Positions 14,271 to 21,620 of a DNA stretch of 29,998 nt are shown here, piece by piece. The first letter of the stretch is position 1. Every line of letters begins with the position of its first letter. Position numbers and translations under genes: made by a program. Below the pieces are notes generated by a model, which worked only from the letters and a program-made list of their open reading frames with translations, searched no databases and was not told the origin of the DNA. This DNA comes from a virus. Location of the stretch: IMG/VR virus record IMGVR_UViG_3300037847_003586, positions 1 through 29,998 of that record. One strand, 5' to 3'.

Positions 14271-14627
14271 ATGTCAAACCAAGAGACAGTCTTACAACAA
14301 AATATAAGGTTAGCTCTTGGACAACATTCTGATTTACGTTTATTTCGCAACGAAACTGGAAAACTTCCAGATCCTAGAACAGGGAGATGGGTACAGTTCG
14401 GTTTGGCAAAGGGTAGTTCTGACCTTATTGGTTTTAAGACTGTCAAAATTACTCCTGAGATGATCGGGCAAGACTTAGCAGTTTTTACAAGTATCGAAGT
14501 TAAAACAAATACTGGACAACTCTCAAAAAATCAGCATAATTGGCTTCAAGCTGTTAAGAAAGCTGGAGGAATTACAGGGGTAGCTCGTACTGTAAGAGAT
14601 GCCTTAGAAATACTCAAAGTTAACTAA
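14271..14627 (+). CDS. VRR-NUC domain nuclease
   Basis: The 118-residue product is a stand-alone VRR-NUC domain of the PD-(D/E)XK superfamily. It shows an N-terminal helix with LRLFRNETGKL, the loop KGSSDLIGF (active-site Asp of the D/E pair), and IEVKTNTGQLSKNQ (E-x-K motif) followed by W and a GG turn (VKKAGGITGVARTV). Phage VRR-NUC proteins cleave branched or Holliday-like DNA and often stand beside primase-helicase genes, as here: the primase-helicase starts 27 bases downstream. Length fits the family. Junction resolution during replication is a reasonable role. Confidence 0.85.
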   Translation: MSNQETVLQQNIRLALGQHSDLRLFRNETGKLPDPRTGRWVQFGLAKGSSDLIGFKTVKITPEMIGQDLAVFTSIEVKTNTGQLSKNQHNWLQAVKKAGGITGVARTVRDALEILKVN

Positions 14628-14653
14628 CGCTTTTACACATACCTGTTATCTTT

Positions 14654-16816
14654 ATGTCTGCATTTGAATTAGACCGTAGCCAATGGCGGTCATTTTTAGA
14701 ACTTCTTGGAAAGGATATTCGCAAAGTTCGATTAAGATCATTTTTTCCTAAAGGTCATCCACTTAAAGAAAGAGATCGTGGTAAAAAATCTAACGCTAAT
14801 GGAGATTGGATAAAACATTGCCAAGAAGAAGGCAGAGGTGTCTATCTTGTAATTAATGATGGCGAGGATACAGACTCTTCAATAACAGGATGTAGAGCAT
14901 TTTTTTATGAACATGATGATATTCCAAAAGAAGAACAGATTTATATTTGGAAAGAGTTAGGCTTACCAGAACCTAGTATTCAGATTGATACTGGCGGTAA
15001 GTCTATACATAATTATTGGATATTAAAAAAAGCAATAGAACCAGAGACTTGGAAACCTATACAGGAAAGATTATTAGATTATGCAGATGCAGATAGAGCT
15101 TTAAAAAATCCATCACGAGTAATGCGGTTGCCCGGTACTTTTCATATGAAAGATGATGGTACTCATGGTGGCATGACTAAAATTATTCATACGTCAGATA
15201 AAAAATATAGTGTTAAAGAAATAGAGAAATGTTTGCCTACAAAAAGGCAATATGAGAAAAATAAAGAGTCTGTAGAATTTAAACAGTATCGTAAAGAGGA
15301 TTTTGCAACAGTGCAAAAAGCACTCGCACACATACCACCAAGAACTCCCGGATCGAATACATATCATATGTATCGCAATATTTTATGGGGTCTTATAAAA
15401 GCTTGTGAAGATGCAGGCAAAAGTTCTGCTGATGCAATATCTCTTATGAGAGAACACTCGCCAGCATGGGGAGGACTCGATCAAGTTGCACAGTCTGGAG
15501 GACAAAAAATAGAAGCTAATAGCTTTTGGTACTGGGCAATGCAACATGGTTACAAGCCACCAAAAGTAATGAAGGTTATAAATCCAGAAAATCCAGATAA
15601 TCCTACGTTAGTTCACTCAGATAAATTACAAAAAATAGAAGCAAATGAATTATTGAATTTGCTCAAGACTCGTAGAGAAAATGGCGAACACGCATTTAGA
15701 TACAACATATTTACACAGCAGATAGAACTAAATGGAGTCCCTTGTCAGGGGTCAACTTCTATTGATAGATATTATTTAGAACTTGCTAGGCAAGGTTATA
15801 AATGCAATAAAGATACTGCATTTGATTGTGTAGTGCAGATTGCTAGAGAATATGAATACAATCCTGTAACTGATTATTTAGATAAAGTCTATAAAACAGA
15901 ATCGCCAGCTTATATTGACAGACTCGCAAGTGCTTACTTAAGACCCGAAGATGCTCATTTGTCAGAACCAACTATCTATGATGATATGTTGAAGAAGACA
16001 TTGATCGCAGCAGTAGCTAGAGCATACAAACCAGAAGGACATAAATTTGATAATGCTTGCGTTTTGTTAGGAGAACAGGGAGCTAGAAAATCTACATTCT
16101 GGGCAACATTAGGAGGAGAGTTTTTTAGTGATGGTCTTAGAGACATTAACGGAAAAGACTCGCTTATGATTTTGCATCGCAGTTGGATATGTGAACTGGC
16201 CGAATTGGAATCAATCACATCTAAAAAAATGGCAGGGGAAATAAAGTCTTTTTTATCTCAAGAAAAAGATGTTTTTAGAGTTCCTTACGGCAAAGTTACT
16301 GAGGAGTTTCCTAGAAGGGGTATTATTGTTGGCTCTACAAATAGACATGATGGATTTCTTGTAGATGAGACCGGCAACCGCAGGTTTTGGATTATTAGGC
16401 TAGGAGAAAGTATTGGAATAGAAAACCCAATAGATTGCGAAGCATTAGTCAAAGAGCGCAATGCTATATGGGCAGGCGCAGTCTTGGCTTACAAAAATGG
16501 CGAAACTACATATCTAACTAAAGAGAATGAATTAAAAGTAAACGAAGAAAATTTAGATTATTTAATTGAATCGCCTTGGAAAGCTGTTATCGAATCTTTT
16601 TGCGAAGTACCACAAAATTTTCACAGAGAACTCACCACAGAACTTGTACTCTCTGAAGCTATTGAAAAACCAATTGAAAGACAGACTAGATACGATCAAA
16701 TGCAAGTTGCAACTATTTTAAAGAATCTAGGCTACGAAAAAAAGCGTAGAGGAAGTAGGGGTTGTCGCAAATGGGTCTACATTCGAGACTCGGAACGTGT
16801 CTTAACCTCTGTATGA
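14654..16816 (+). CDS. Primase-helicase (RepB-like AEP primase fused to VirE-type helicase)
   Basis: This 720-residue protein has two enzymatic parts. The N-terminal part (about residues 1-200) looks like an archaeo-eukaryotic-type primase: FFYEHDD (E86, D88), GGKSIHNYW (S117-x-H119) and a later PSRVMRLPGTFH give the DxD / sxH / third-motif pattern of RepB-like primases. The C-terminal part (about 400-700) is a virulence-associated E type superfamily 3-like helicase: Walker A GEQGARKST (473-481), Walker B WICELAEL (511-518), sensor VGSTNRHD and arginine-finger NRRFWIIRL. It primes and unwinds DNA for replication. Fusions of this kind serve phages and satellites. The leader TTATCTTT just before ATG matches the SD-less leader of the later genes. 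A candidate origin follows. Confidence 0.85.
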   Translation: MSAFELDRSQWRSFLELLGKDIRKVRLRSFFPKGHPLKERDRGKKSNANGDWIKHCQEEGRGVYLVINDGEDTDSSITGCRAFFYEHDDIPKEEQIYIWKELGLPEPSIQIDTGGKSIHNYWILKKAIEPETWKPIQERLLDYADADRALKNPSRVMRLPGTFHMKDDGTHGGMTKIIHTSDKKYSVKEIEKCLPTKRQYEKNKESVEFKQYRKEDFATVQKALAHIPPRTPGSNTYHMYRNILWGLIKACEDAGKSSADAISLMREHSPAWGGLDQVAQSGGQKIEANSFWYWAMQHGYKPPKVMKVINPENPDNPTLVHSDKLQKIEANELLNLLKTRRENGEHAFRYNIFTQQIELNGVPCQGSTSIDRYYLELARQGYKCNKDTAFDCVVQIAREYEYNPVTDYLDKVYKTESPAYIDRLASAYLRPEDAHLSEPTIYDDMLKKTLIAAVARAYKPEGHKFDNACVLLGEQGARKSTFWATLGGEFFSDGLRDINGKDSLMILHRSWICELAELESITSKKMAGEIKSFLSQEKDVFRVPYGKVTEEFPRRGIIVGSTNRHDGFLVDETGNRRFWIIRLGESIGIENPIDCEALVKERNAIWAGAVLAYKNGETTYLTKENELKVNEENLDYLIESPWKAVIESFCEVPQNFHRELTTELVLSEAIEKPIERQTRYDQMQVATILKNLGYEKKRRGSRGCRKWVYIRDSERVLTSV

Positions 16817-17068
16817 GGTTAGTACACACTATGGACACCGCAAACAATGTCAGGACTTGCGATATAAGCTGTGTCTATAGTGTCTATACCTTTTACTATA
16901 AAGTATAATAAGTAAGGAAAGAGGGGAGTATAGGGAGCATATAGGGGAGAAATAGGGGTTTAGGAAACTCTATAGGGAAGGTCGGCACACATAGGACACT
17001 ATGGACACCTAATAAACACCTAGTCTCACACCCCAAGACTTGCTAACATACAAAAAACAAGACTCGAT
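16817..17068. other. Candidate replication origin: phased G-rich repeats and ACACTATGGACACC sites
   Basis: This 252-base gap holds no gene. G-runs on the + strand start at 16923, 16933, 16944 and 16955 (spacing 10-11 bases), in the frame ATAGGGG(AG), with another at 16975. ACACTATGGACACC occurs exactly at 16826-16839 and 16996-17009, and GTGTCTATAGTGTC at 16871-16884 is a near inverted copy. A short AT-rich stretch (TACTATAAAGTATAATAAG) precedes the G-runs. Repeated sites, strand asymmetry and position after the primase-helicase make this a candidate origin or a regulatory region. Confidence 0.4.
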
Positions 17069-17842
17069 ATGGCAAGAAGAGCCGAAGTAACATTCTCATA
17101 TAATTTTGAGAAAATAAAAAAACAGTTAAGTGTATATGAAAGATCACAGTCAAAATTTGCAGGGAAAAAAGCATTAACTAGATTAAATAGACAATTAAAA
17201 GGAAAAAATGGTTTAGTCGCTAAGACATATAAAAGTGGTACGTTAACTGGCGGTAGATTTATAGATCCAGTTACTTTTACGCTTGCAAGTACTTTTGGTA
17301 TTCAAAAAGGAACAGAACTTACTGTTGGAGTGAAAGGAGAAAGAGCTTTAAGAGGTAAAGGAAATCCAGCTTCTAAATATTTATATCCTGTTATAGGCGG
17401 TGGTTCAACAAAAGCTTACGATACGAATTTTACGAAATATTTACGAAACAGAGATTTGATAAAAAGCAATGAATATCCTTATGCAGAATTTGATAATAGA
17501 TTTATAAAAACTAATAAAAGAGGTAGAGTTACTAAGCTTACTTACAGAAATACCATTCAAGGACTTAAAAACGATTATCCAAGTGGTAGAAGGGGGTCAA
17601 AAATTCAAGATGCAAGAGTGTTTGCTTTGAAAAATAAACAAGGCAGACTTAAGGCTGGTATTTATAGAGAAGTCCCTGATAGAGAGGGTAAATTCATAGC
17701 AAGAGCATTATTTTATTTTGGAAAAACCCCAAGACAAAAAGGTAAAGTAACATTTTCAAAAAGAATTAAAAAAATAGCAGATAAAAGAGTTTTCAAATAT
17801 TGGGTATCTGAAACAAAAAAACTTGCAAGAAAAACAAAATAG
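17069..17842 (+). CDS. Basic hypothetical protein, minor-tail/head-completion-like
   Basis: The 257-residue product is very basic (many Lys and Arg), starting ARRAEVTFSYNFEKIKKQL and with repeated KALTRLNRQLKG-type helices, GGRFIDPVTF and RGSKIQDARVFALK. The order of an N-terminal helix pair followed by beta-rich basic segments resembles phage minor tail protein Z or head-tail completion proteins, but the likeness is weak. It could equally be a DNA-binding protein, given its neighbours, replication and ligase genes. The start ATG overlaps a GACTCG word at 17061-17066. No Shine-Dalgarno sequence is visible. Confidence 0.55.
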   Translation: MARRAEVTFSYNFEKIKKQLSVYERSQSKFAGKKALTRLNRQLKGKNGLVAKTYKSGTLTGGRFIDPVTFTLASTFGIQKGTELTVGVKGERALRGKGNPASKYLYPVIGGGSTKAYDTNFTKYLRNRDLIKSNEYPYAEFDNRFIKTNKRGRVTKLTYRNTIQGLKNDYPSGRRGSKIQDARVFALKNKQGRLKAGIYREVPDREGKFIARALFYFGKTPRQKGKVTFSKRIKKIADKRVFKYWVSETKKLARKTK

Positions 17843-17875
17843 TACTATAATAGTATCAATATCTTTATCACAACT

Positions 17876-18655
17876 ATGTCAATCGCAGACGAATTAGCAA
17901 AAGAATTTTTATATCACAACGATCTTTACAGAGCAGGCAGAGCAATTATATCTGATAAACATTTTGATGCACTTAAAAAAGCTTTAATAGATGCTAATCC
18001 AAAACACCCTGCATTAAAAAAAGTAGATGAAGGTTGTGTATTGTCAGGACTTGGCACTTTGCCTTTTGCAGAGTGGTATTCTTATCTACCAAAAAACACA
18101 TCTGTAATAGTAGAGCCTAAGATAGATGGTTGCGCTATGGCTGTTAGATATGTAGATGGTTTATTAGTTAAAGCATGGACTCGCAAGGGTGTAGATAAAA
18201 CATATTGCATGAGAATGATAGAGGACTTGCCAAAACATATTATTGCAAAAGGTACTGTTGATATTAGAGGAGAGTTATATGGTAAAGGTCTTATCCCTGC
18301 CAGATCACAAAGACTTGCATCAGGTCACTTACGGAAGAAGCAACCATCAGGCATGGGTCTATCTTTTTGCGCTTTTCAAATATTTGATGGTAAAGGCACA
18401 GAAGTCTCTAATTTACAGCAACTTGTGAAATGGGGTTTTCATGTGTGTGGTCATATAAAGGTAAATACTAATGTTGTGAATAAAGTTAAACAGTTGCATA
18501 GTCAATGGCAAGACTCGCTGATATTCAGTCGCTATCCTACTGACGGAATCGTAGTAAAAGTTTTAGACAAAGACTTGCAAGAAGAAATAGGCAGAACATC
18601 AATAGCACCAAGTTGGGCTACAGCAATAAAAGATACATGGAAAAAGACTTGGTAG
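17876..18655 (+). CDS. Minimal NAD+-type DNA ligase (Ia and adenylation domains only)
   Basis: The 259-residue protein contains the NMN-binding Ia element (YHNDLYRAGRAIISDKHFDA) and all core nucleotidyltransferase motifs: I KIDG (K82 is the adenylated lysine), III DIRGELYG (129-136), IV TDGIVVKV (222-229) and V SWATAIK (246-252). The chain then stops, so the OB-fold, zinc finger, helix-hairpin-helix and BRCT domains of bacterial LigA (about 670 residues) are absent. It should form the enzyme-AMP intermediate with NAD+; whether it seals nicks alone is uncertain. The open reading frame is intact and ends with a natural stop, so it is a designed short form or needs a partner, rather than a broken copy. 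The leader ATATCTTTATC precedes the start. Confidence 0.85.
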   Translation: MSIADELAKEFLYHNDLYRAGRAIISDKHFDALKKALIDANPKHPALKKVDEGCVLSGLGTLPFAEWYSYLPKNTSVIVEPKIDGCAMAVRYVDGLLVKAWTRKGVDKTYCMRMIEDLPKHIIAKGTVDIRGELYGKGLIPARSQRLASGHLRKKQPSGMGLSFCAFQIFDGKGTEVSNLQQLVKWGFHVCGHIKVNTNVVNKVKQLHSQWQDSLIFSRYPTDGIVVKVLDKDLQEEIGRTSIAPSWATAIKDTWKKTW

Positions 18656-18656
18656 G

Positions 18657-18685
18657 TTGACTACTAAGTAAGTATCGAGTATTAT
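18657..18685 (+). promoter_or_regulatory. Sigma-70-type promoter for the 73-residue regulator gene
   Basis: TTGACT (18657-18662), 17-base spacer, TATTAT (18680-18685). It begins directly after the ligase stop codon and lies 26 bases before ATG 18711. Confidence 0.6.
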
Positions 18686-18710
18686 AACAGTAGTTTATAT
18701 TTTATCAACT

Positions 18711-18932
18711 ATGTCAAATCAAAGGCAACAAGTTAATTGCCGTATAGAAGAATCTACTTTAACTAAACTAAAAGCACTCGCTAATGGTTACAAATACAAG
18801 GCTTGCCCTACTTGTGGTAGAGCTTGGGACTTGCATGGGGGAGTTAAAACTGACCCTGTACAACATAGTGTTTTAGCAAGTCAACTATTAGAAAAAGCTA
18901 TCGACCAATTATTTCAAGATAGTCAAAACTAA
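18711..18932 (+). CDS. Small ribbon-helix-helix-like protein with CxxC insertion
   Basis: The 73-residue product starts with a strand and helix of RHH type (QVNCRIEESTLTKLKALANG) and ends with a second helix (SVLASQLLEKAIDQLFQ). Between them lies an insert with CPTC and the single-ended GRAWDLHG loop, which resembles half of a zinc knuckle; metal could be bound by two copies in the dimer. I see no other cysteines except C10. It probably binds DNA as a regulator. It has its own promoter and is followed by the first full copy of the intergenic cassette, so it could be the cassette's own regulator; that is inference. Confidence 0.6.
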   Translation: MSNQRQQVNCRIEESTLTKLKALANGYKYKACPTCGRAWDLHGGVKTDPVQHSVLASQLLEKAIDQLFQDSQN

Positions 18933-19015
18933 TTGTTACGATTTTGTAACATAGTACTAGACAAGTACTAACTTATCCTGTACATTAAGAATGTACTTTA
19001 TCTTTATCTTTATCA
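18933..19015 (+). promoter_or_regulatory. Cassette promoter region upstream of 19016
   Basis: TGTTAC (18934-18939) and GTAACA (18946-18951) form a dyad; it runs into TAGTAC-N7-GTACTA (18952-18957, 18965-18970). A leader of three TTATC/TTTATC units (CTTTATCTTTATCTTTATCA) sits immediately before the ATG, with no Shine-Dalgarno sequence. These boxes recur before later genes. Confidence 0.55.
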
Positions 19016-19369
19016 ATGACAGTTACAGTCAAACCTAAAAGAAAATCACTCGGTACACTTGCTTTCTCTCAGAAAGTCAACGAGTATCAATTATTCAGTT
19101 CTGCTAGAGAACAAGACATTAGATCAAAAATGATGCTTCATGCAAGTGGAGATTGGGGAGATCTAGCACCAGAAGATGCAGAGACTAACAATCAGGTAGT
19201 CAAAAATAGCAATGGTGGCAGATTACATTCTGTTTATAAATTGCAAGACAATAAAACTATTTGGATTATTACATCAGGTTATGGTCTTACCAAAGATGAC
19301 ATGGACTTGACTCAGTTTTCTGAACAGGATTATTGCAATACAGTAGTTTTATTTCCAGAGGAGTATTAA
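19016..19369 (+). CDS. Small hypothetical protein of a plasmid/phage family
   Basis: The 117-residue product has the pattern HASGDWGDLAPEDAETN, then GGRLHSVYKLQDNKTIWIIT and a terminal TVVLFPEEY. This matches a family of small proteins on plasmids, integrative elements and phages that I know only by pattern (GDWGD, KIWIIT, LFPEEY); its function is unknown, though databases sometimes label it misleadingly as a restriction subunit. It begins after a TTATC-rich leader and is first in a tightly packed run of five small genes and then Mom paralogue 1. Confidence 0.65.
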   Translation: MTVTVKPKRKSLGTLAFSQKVNEYQLFSSAREQDIRSKMMLHASGDWGDLAPEDAETNNQVVKNSNGGRLHSVYKLQDNKTIWIITSGYGLTKDDMDLTQFSEQDYCNTVVLFPEEY

Positions 19370-19371
19370 TT

Positions 19372-19581
19372 ATGACTCTATCTAAAGAACAACTATGGTT
19401 AGTAGAAGTTTTTCAAGCGTATCGCAAGAAACATAATCTACCTAATCTGTCAGCAGATGATTTAACAAATTCACCTATTAGAGAAAGATTACAAGTACGA
19501 CACATAGATTGGTTACAACAATTCATAGTCGTATGGGAAACAGTCGAATACAACGTAAACACTAACTCAGGAGACACCTAA
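19372..19581 (+). CDS. Small hypothetical protein
   Basis: I use ATG 19372, two bases after the previous stop, in preference to an upstream in-frame start inside the previous gene. The 69-residue product is helical (SKEQLWLVEVFQAYRKKHNL, then RERLQVRHIDWLQQFIVVWE). No family is recognised. GAGG at about 19359-19362 serves as a ribosome-binding site. The stop overlaps the next ATG by one base (TAATG at 19579-19583), so the pair is coupled. Confidence 0.6.
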   Translation: MTLSKEQLWLVEVFQAYRKKHNLPNLSADDLTNSPIRERLQVRHIDWLQQFIVVWETVEYNVNTNSGDT

Positions 19582-19940
19582 TGCCAAACAAAAAATTACC
19601 GACAAACATACAAATTTTTGTAGATCATTTACAAGTAGGGTTAGAATCAGCAGGCTTAGATTTTGCAGACTTTCGCCCTAGCACAGGTGTAAATAAAGAA
19701 ACAGGAGAGTTTGGTTTTCTGTTTACACAAATTCCTTACGAGGAAGAAGATAGTGTAGAGACAACAGTTATTGTTCACAATGACAGAATAGAGTTTTTGG
19801 ATCATAGTGTTTCATTAATGATGAATAATGAATCCCCTGCATCAGAGATAGCGATTCTATTTATTGTTGCAATGATTAAAGGCGAAGTTATCACACCACC
19901 AGACTGCCCTTGCTGTCAGGAGGAGGAGGTAGCACAATGA
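19581..19940 (+). CDS. Hypothetical protein with terminal CPCC motif
   Basis: The 119-residue product has an N-terminal helix (TNIQIFVDHLQVGLESAGLD), an acidic middle (GFLFTQIPYEEEDSVETTVI) and an end with CPCCQEEE. The closely spaced cysteines could bind metal or form a disulphide. No family is recognised. It is coupled to the upstream gene (TAATG) and to the next (ATGA at 19937-19940), and AGGAGGAGG close to its end serves the next gene. Confidence 0.6.
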   Translation: MPNKKLPTNIQIFVDHLQVGLESAGLDFADFRPSTGVNKETGEFGFLFTQIPYEEEDSVETTVIVHNDRIEFLDHSVSLMMNNESPASEIAILFIVAMIKGEVITPPDCPCCQEEEVAQ

Positions 19941-20137
19941 AACTTTATGAATACATAGATAAGGCTATCTACAACTATGCGTCTTGTTATGATTCGCCAG
20001 ATACAAGTAAGAATGAAGAGTTCTCAGATGCACTTGTTGATGTTATTGATCTGATAAGAGAATCTTCGATTGGCGAACTAGAACTTATAGAAGATGATGA
20101 TTCTCCATTTGATGACGAGGAGGAAGAAGAAGAATGA
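19937..20137 (+). CDS. Small very acidic protein
   Basis: I use ATG 19937, which overlaps the previous stop (ATGA) and has AGGAGGAGGT at 19921-19930 upstream; a longer frame from 19910 would lack this site. The 66-residue product has one helix-rich region (YIDKAIYNYASCYDSPD, FSDALVDVIDLIRESSIGEL) and then a run of Asp and Glu to its end. The charge suggests a DNA-mimic or an inhibitor of a nucleic-acid-binding protein, as in some phage anti-defence proteins; this is only inference from composition. It overlaps the next gene by four bases. Confidence 0.6.
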   Translation: MKLYEYIDKAIYNYASCYDSPDTSKNEEFSDALVDVIDLIRESSIGELELIEDDDSPFDDEEEEEE

Positions 20138-20448
20138 ATTATTTAATTTTAGGCAAACAAGTGTTTGGTAATAACTTATCAGGTACAGAGTTTACAGAAA
20201 AACTTGTCATAAAAAGTGATAAGGAGTTTACAGATGAGCAACTTGTTAAAGCGTTTGAACGTCATCTTGTCTATCAATACACAAAGGAGGGTTGGGAAGA
20301 AGAAGAGTTTAGTACTTGGACAGAGGAGGATCACTTTGCTGTTTATGACGAGAATGGAAATGCTAATCATGTTGACTACATACTAAAAACACCTAATACA
20401 ATTCCTGATTTTGAGGAGATTGATATTGATGATTATTATGACGAATAA
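20134..20448 (+). CDS. Acidic hypothetical protein coupled to Mom paralogue 1
   Basis: The 104-residue product has a beta-rich start (MNYLILGKQVFGNNLSGTEF), helices (FTDEQLVKAFERHLVYQYTK), and a strongly acidic end (FEEIDIDDYYDE). It has no cysteine, so it is not a relative of the zinc-finger activator Com of phage Mu even though it precedes a mom gene in the same coupled way. It starts in the previous stop (ATGA) and its own stop overlaps the next ATG (TAATG at 20446-20450). It might regulate or assist the modification gene. Confidence 0.6.
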   Translation: MNYLILGKQVFGNNLSGTEFTEKLVIKSDKEFTDEQLVKAFERHLVYQYTKEGWEEEEFSTWTEEDHFAVYDENGNANHVDYILKTPNTIPDFEEIDIDDYYDE

Positions 20449-21155
20449 TGAGTATTAAAGATCAGTTTATTGTTAGGTCTATAGAAAGTTCACAGACTTA
20501 TGAGTGGTTTTTGCATAAACACTATGCAAAAAGAATCCCTAATATTTCTTACAGCTTTGGTTTATATGATCGCAATAAATTCTTAAAAGGTGTTTGTAGT
20601 TATGCAAAGCCTATGAGTCAAACCTTAGTTCAAGGTGCTTTAGGCGGTAAATTTACAGATAGTTTTTTAGAATTAAATCGTTTAGTTGTTAACGATAATT
20701 TAGAAAAAAACACGCTAAGTTTTTTTGTATCACAGTCATTAACGCTTTTACCAAAGCCACAGGTTGTAGTTAGTTATGCTGATAGCTCTTATTATCATCA
20801 TGGTTATATCTATCAAGCAACAAACTGGATTTATACAGGATTAAGTTCTAAGTTTACAGATTATGCTGTTAAGGGACTTGAGCATATGCACCATAGCTCT
20901 ATCGAGGACTCGGTAGGTCGATACGATAAAGATAAAAACATAAATAAGCACCAACTATTAAAAGAAAAGTATGGGGACTTGCTGTATAGAAAAGAAAGGC
21001 CGAGAAAGCATAGATATTTTTATTTTTTAGGGACTCGTAAACAAAAACAGCAAATGAGAGACTCGTTAACTTATACAGTTGAGCCTTATCCTAAAGGAGA
21101 TAACAAACGATATGATTCTAGTTATAACCCAAATACTCAAGGATTATTATTCTAA
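20448..21155 (+). CDS. Mom-family DNA-modification protein, paralogue 1
   Basis: The 235-residue product has the Mom pattern (GNAT-like fold): HYAKRI near residues 25-30, FGLYDRNKFLKGVC, LELNRLV (E75 to L79), SYAD (109-112) followed by the YIYQATNWIYTG signature, and a C-terminal RPRKHRYFYFLGTRKQ. Phage Mu Mom converts adenines of selected DNA sites to a modified base and so blocks host restriction. The likely role is to protect phage DNA. It is coupled to the acidic gene upstream by TAATG. A second paralogue follows at 21617; over the first 130 residues they align without gaps with 83 identities by my count. Confidence 0.85.
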   Translation: MSIKDQFIVRSIESSQTYEWFLHKHYAKRIPNISYSFGLYDRNKFLKGVCSYAKPMSQTLVQGALGGKFTDSFLELNRLVVNDNLEKNTLSFFVSQSLTLLPKPQVVVSYADSSYYHHGYIYQATNWIYTGLSSKFTDYAVKGLEHMHHSSIEDSVGRYDKDKNINKHQLLKEKYGDLLYRKERPRKHRYFYFLGTRKQKQQMRDSLTYTVEPYPKGDNKRYDSSYNPNTQGLLF

Positions 21156-21233
21156 TGTAACAATTTGTTACATAGTATCAAATTAATACTAACAACTGCT
21201 ATATTAAATTTGTAATTTATTTTACTATCTATT
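21156..21233 (+). promoter_or_regulatory. Cassette promoter upstream of 21234
   Basis: TGTAAC (21156-21161) with GTTACA (21167-21172); TAGTAT (21173-21178) N7 ATACTA (21186-21191); a -10-like GCTATATTAAAT at about 21198-21209; the leader TTTTACTATCTATT directly before ATG. No Shine-Dalgarno sequence. Confidence 0.6.
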
Positions 21234-21620
21234 ATGACACTAACTTACGAGCAAAAAGTTTATCAATGGGCATCAGGTCATTATTTAGATGATGATGTTC
21301 CTAACAGTTTTTTTAAATTATCAGATCAAGATCAGCTTAAGCATTTAGAAGACAATGCGTGGCAACCTTTTGAAAATTTTAAAGGCAAAGCTATCCACCG
21401 ATATATTTGGCATCTTGCAAATGATGTAATTATGAAAAGAGTGCCAGTTGAATCAACAGAATTTAATATTCAATCCTACTTACAAGATGAAATTAAATCA
21501 CTAAAAGAAGTTATTGCAGAATATATATCTCACAGTAGGTCTAAATGTGATGATGGTTCTGATGATTTTATTGAAGGTAAATTAGATTTAGCTGAAAAAT
21601 TATTAGCTAAAATTCAATGA
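21234..21620 (+). CDS. Hypothetical protein coupled to Mom paralogue 2
   Basis: The 128-residue product has a pattern VYQWASGHYLDDDVPNSFFK, then LSDQDQLKHLEDNAWQPFE and IHRYIWHLANDVIMKR, and a helical C-terminal region (LQDEIKSLKEVIAEYI). I do not recognise the family. It ends with an ATGA overlap (21617-21620) with the second Mom gene, so each Mom paralogue is coupled to a small gene before it, although the two upstream proteins do not resemble each other. One cysteine is present. It has the cassette promoter. Confidence 0.6.
   Translation: MTLTYEQKVYQWASGHYLDDDVPNSFFKLSDQDQLKHLEDNAWQPFENFKGKAIHRYIWHLANDVIMKRVPVESTEFNIQSYLQDEIKSLKEVIAEYISHSRSKCDDGSDDFIEGKLDLAEKLLAKIQ

Noticed and set aside
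15976-16218. Reverse frame inside the primase-helicase gene
   Set aside because: It overlaps the Walker A and B coding region, has no ribosome site and no protein-like pattern.
20134-20448. Com-like translational activator of mom
   Set aside because: Position fits, but the protein has no cysteines and is acidic, unlike the zinc-finger Com of phage Mu.
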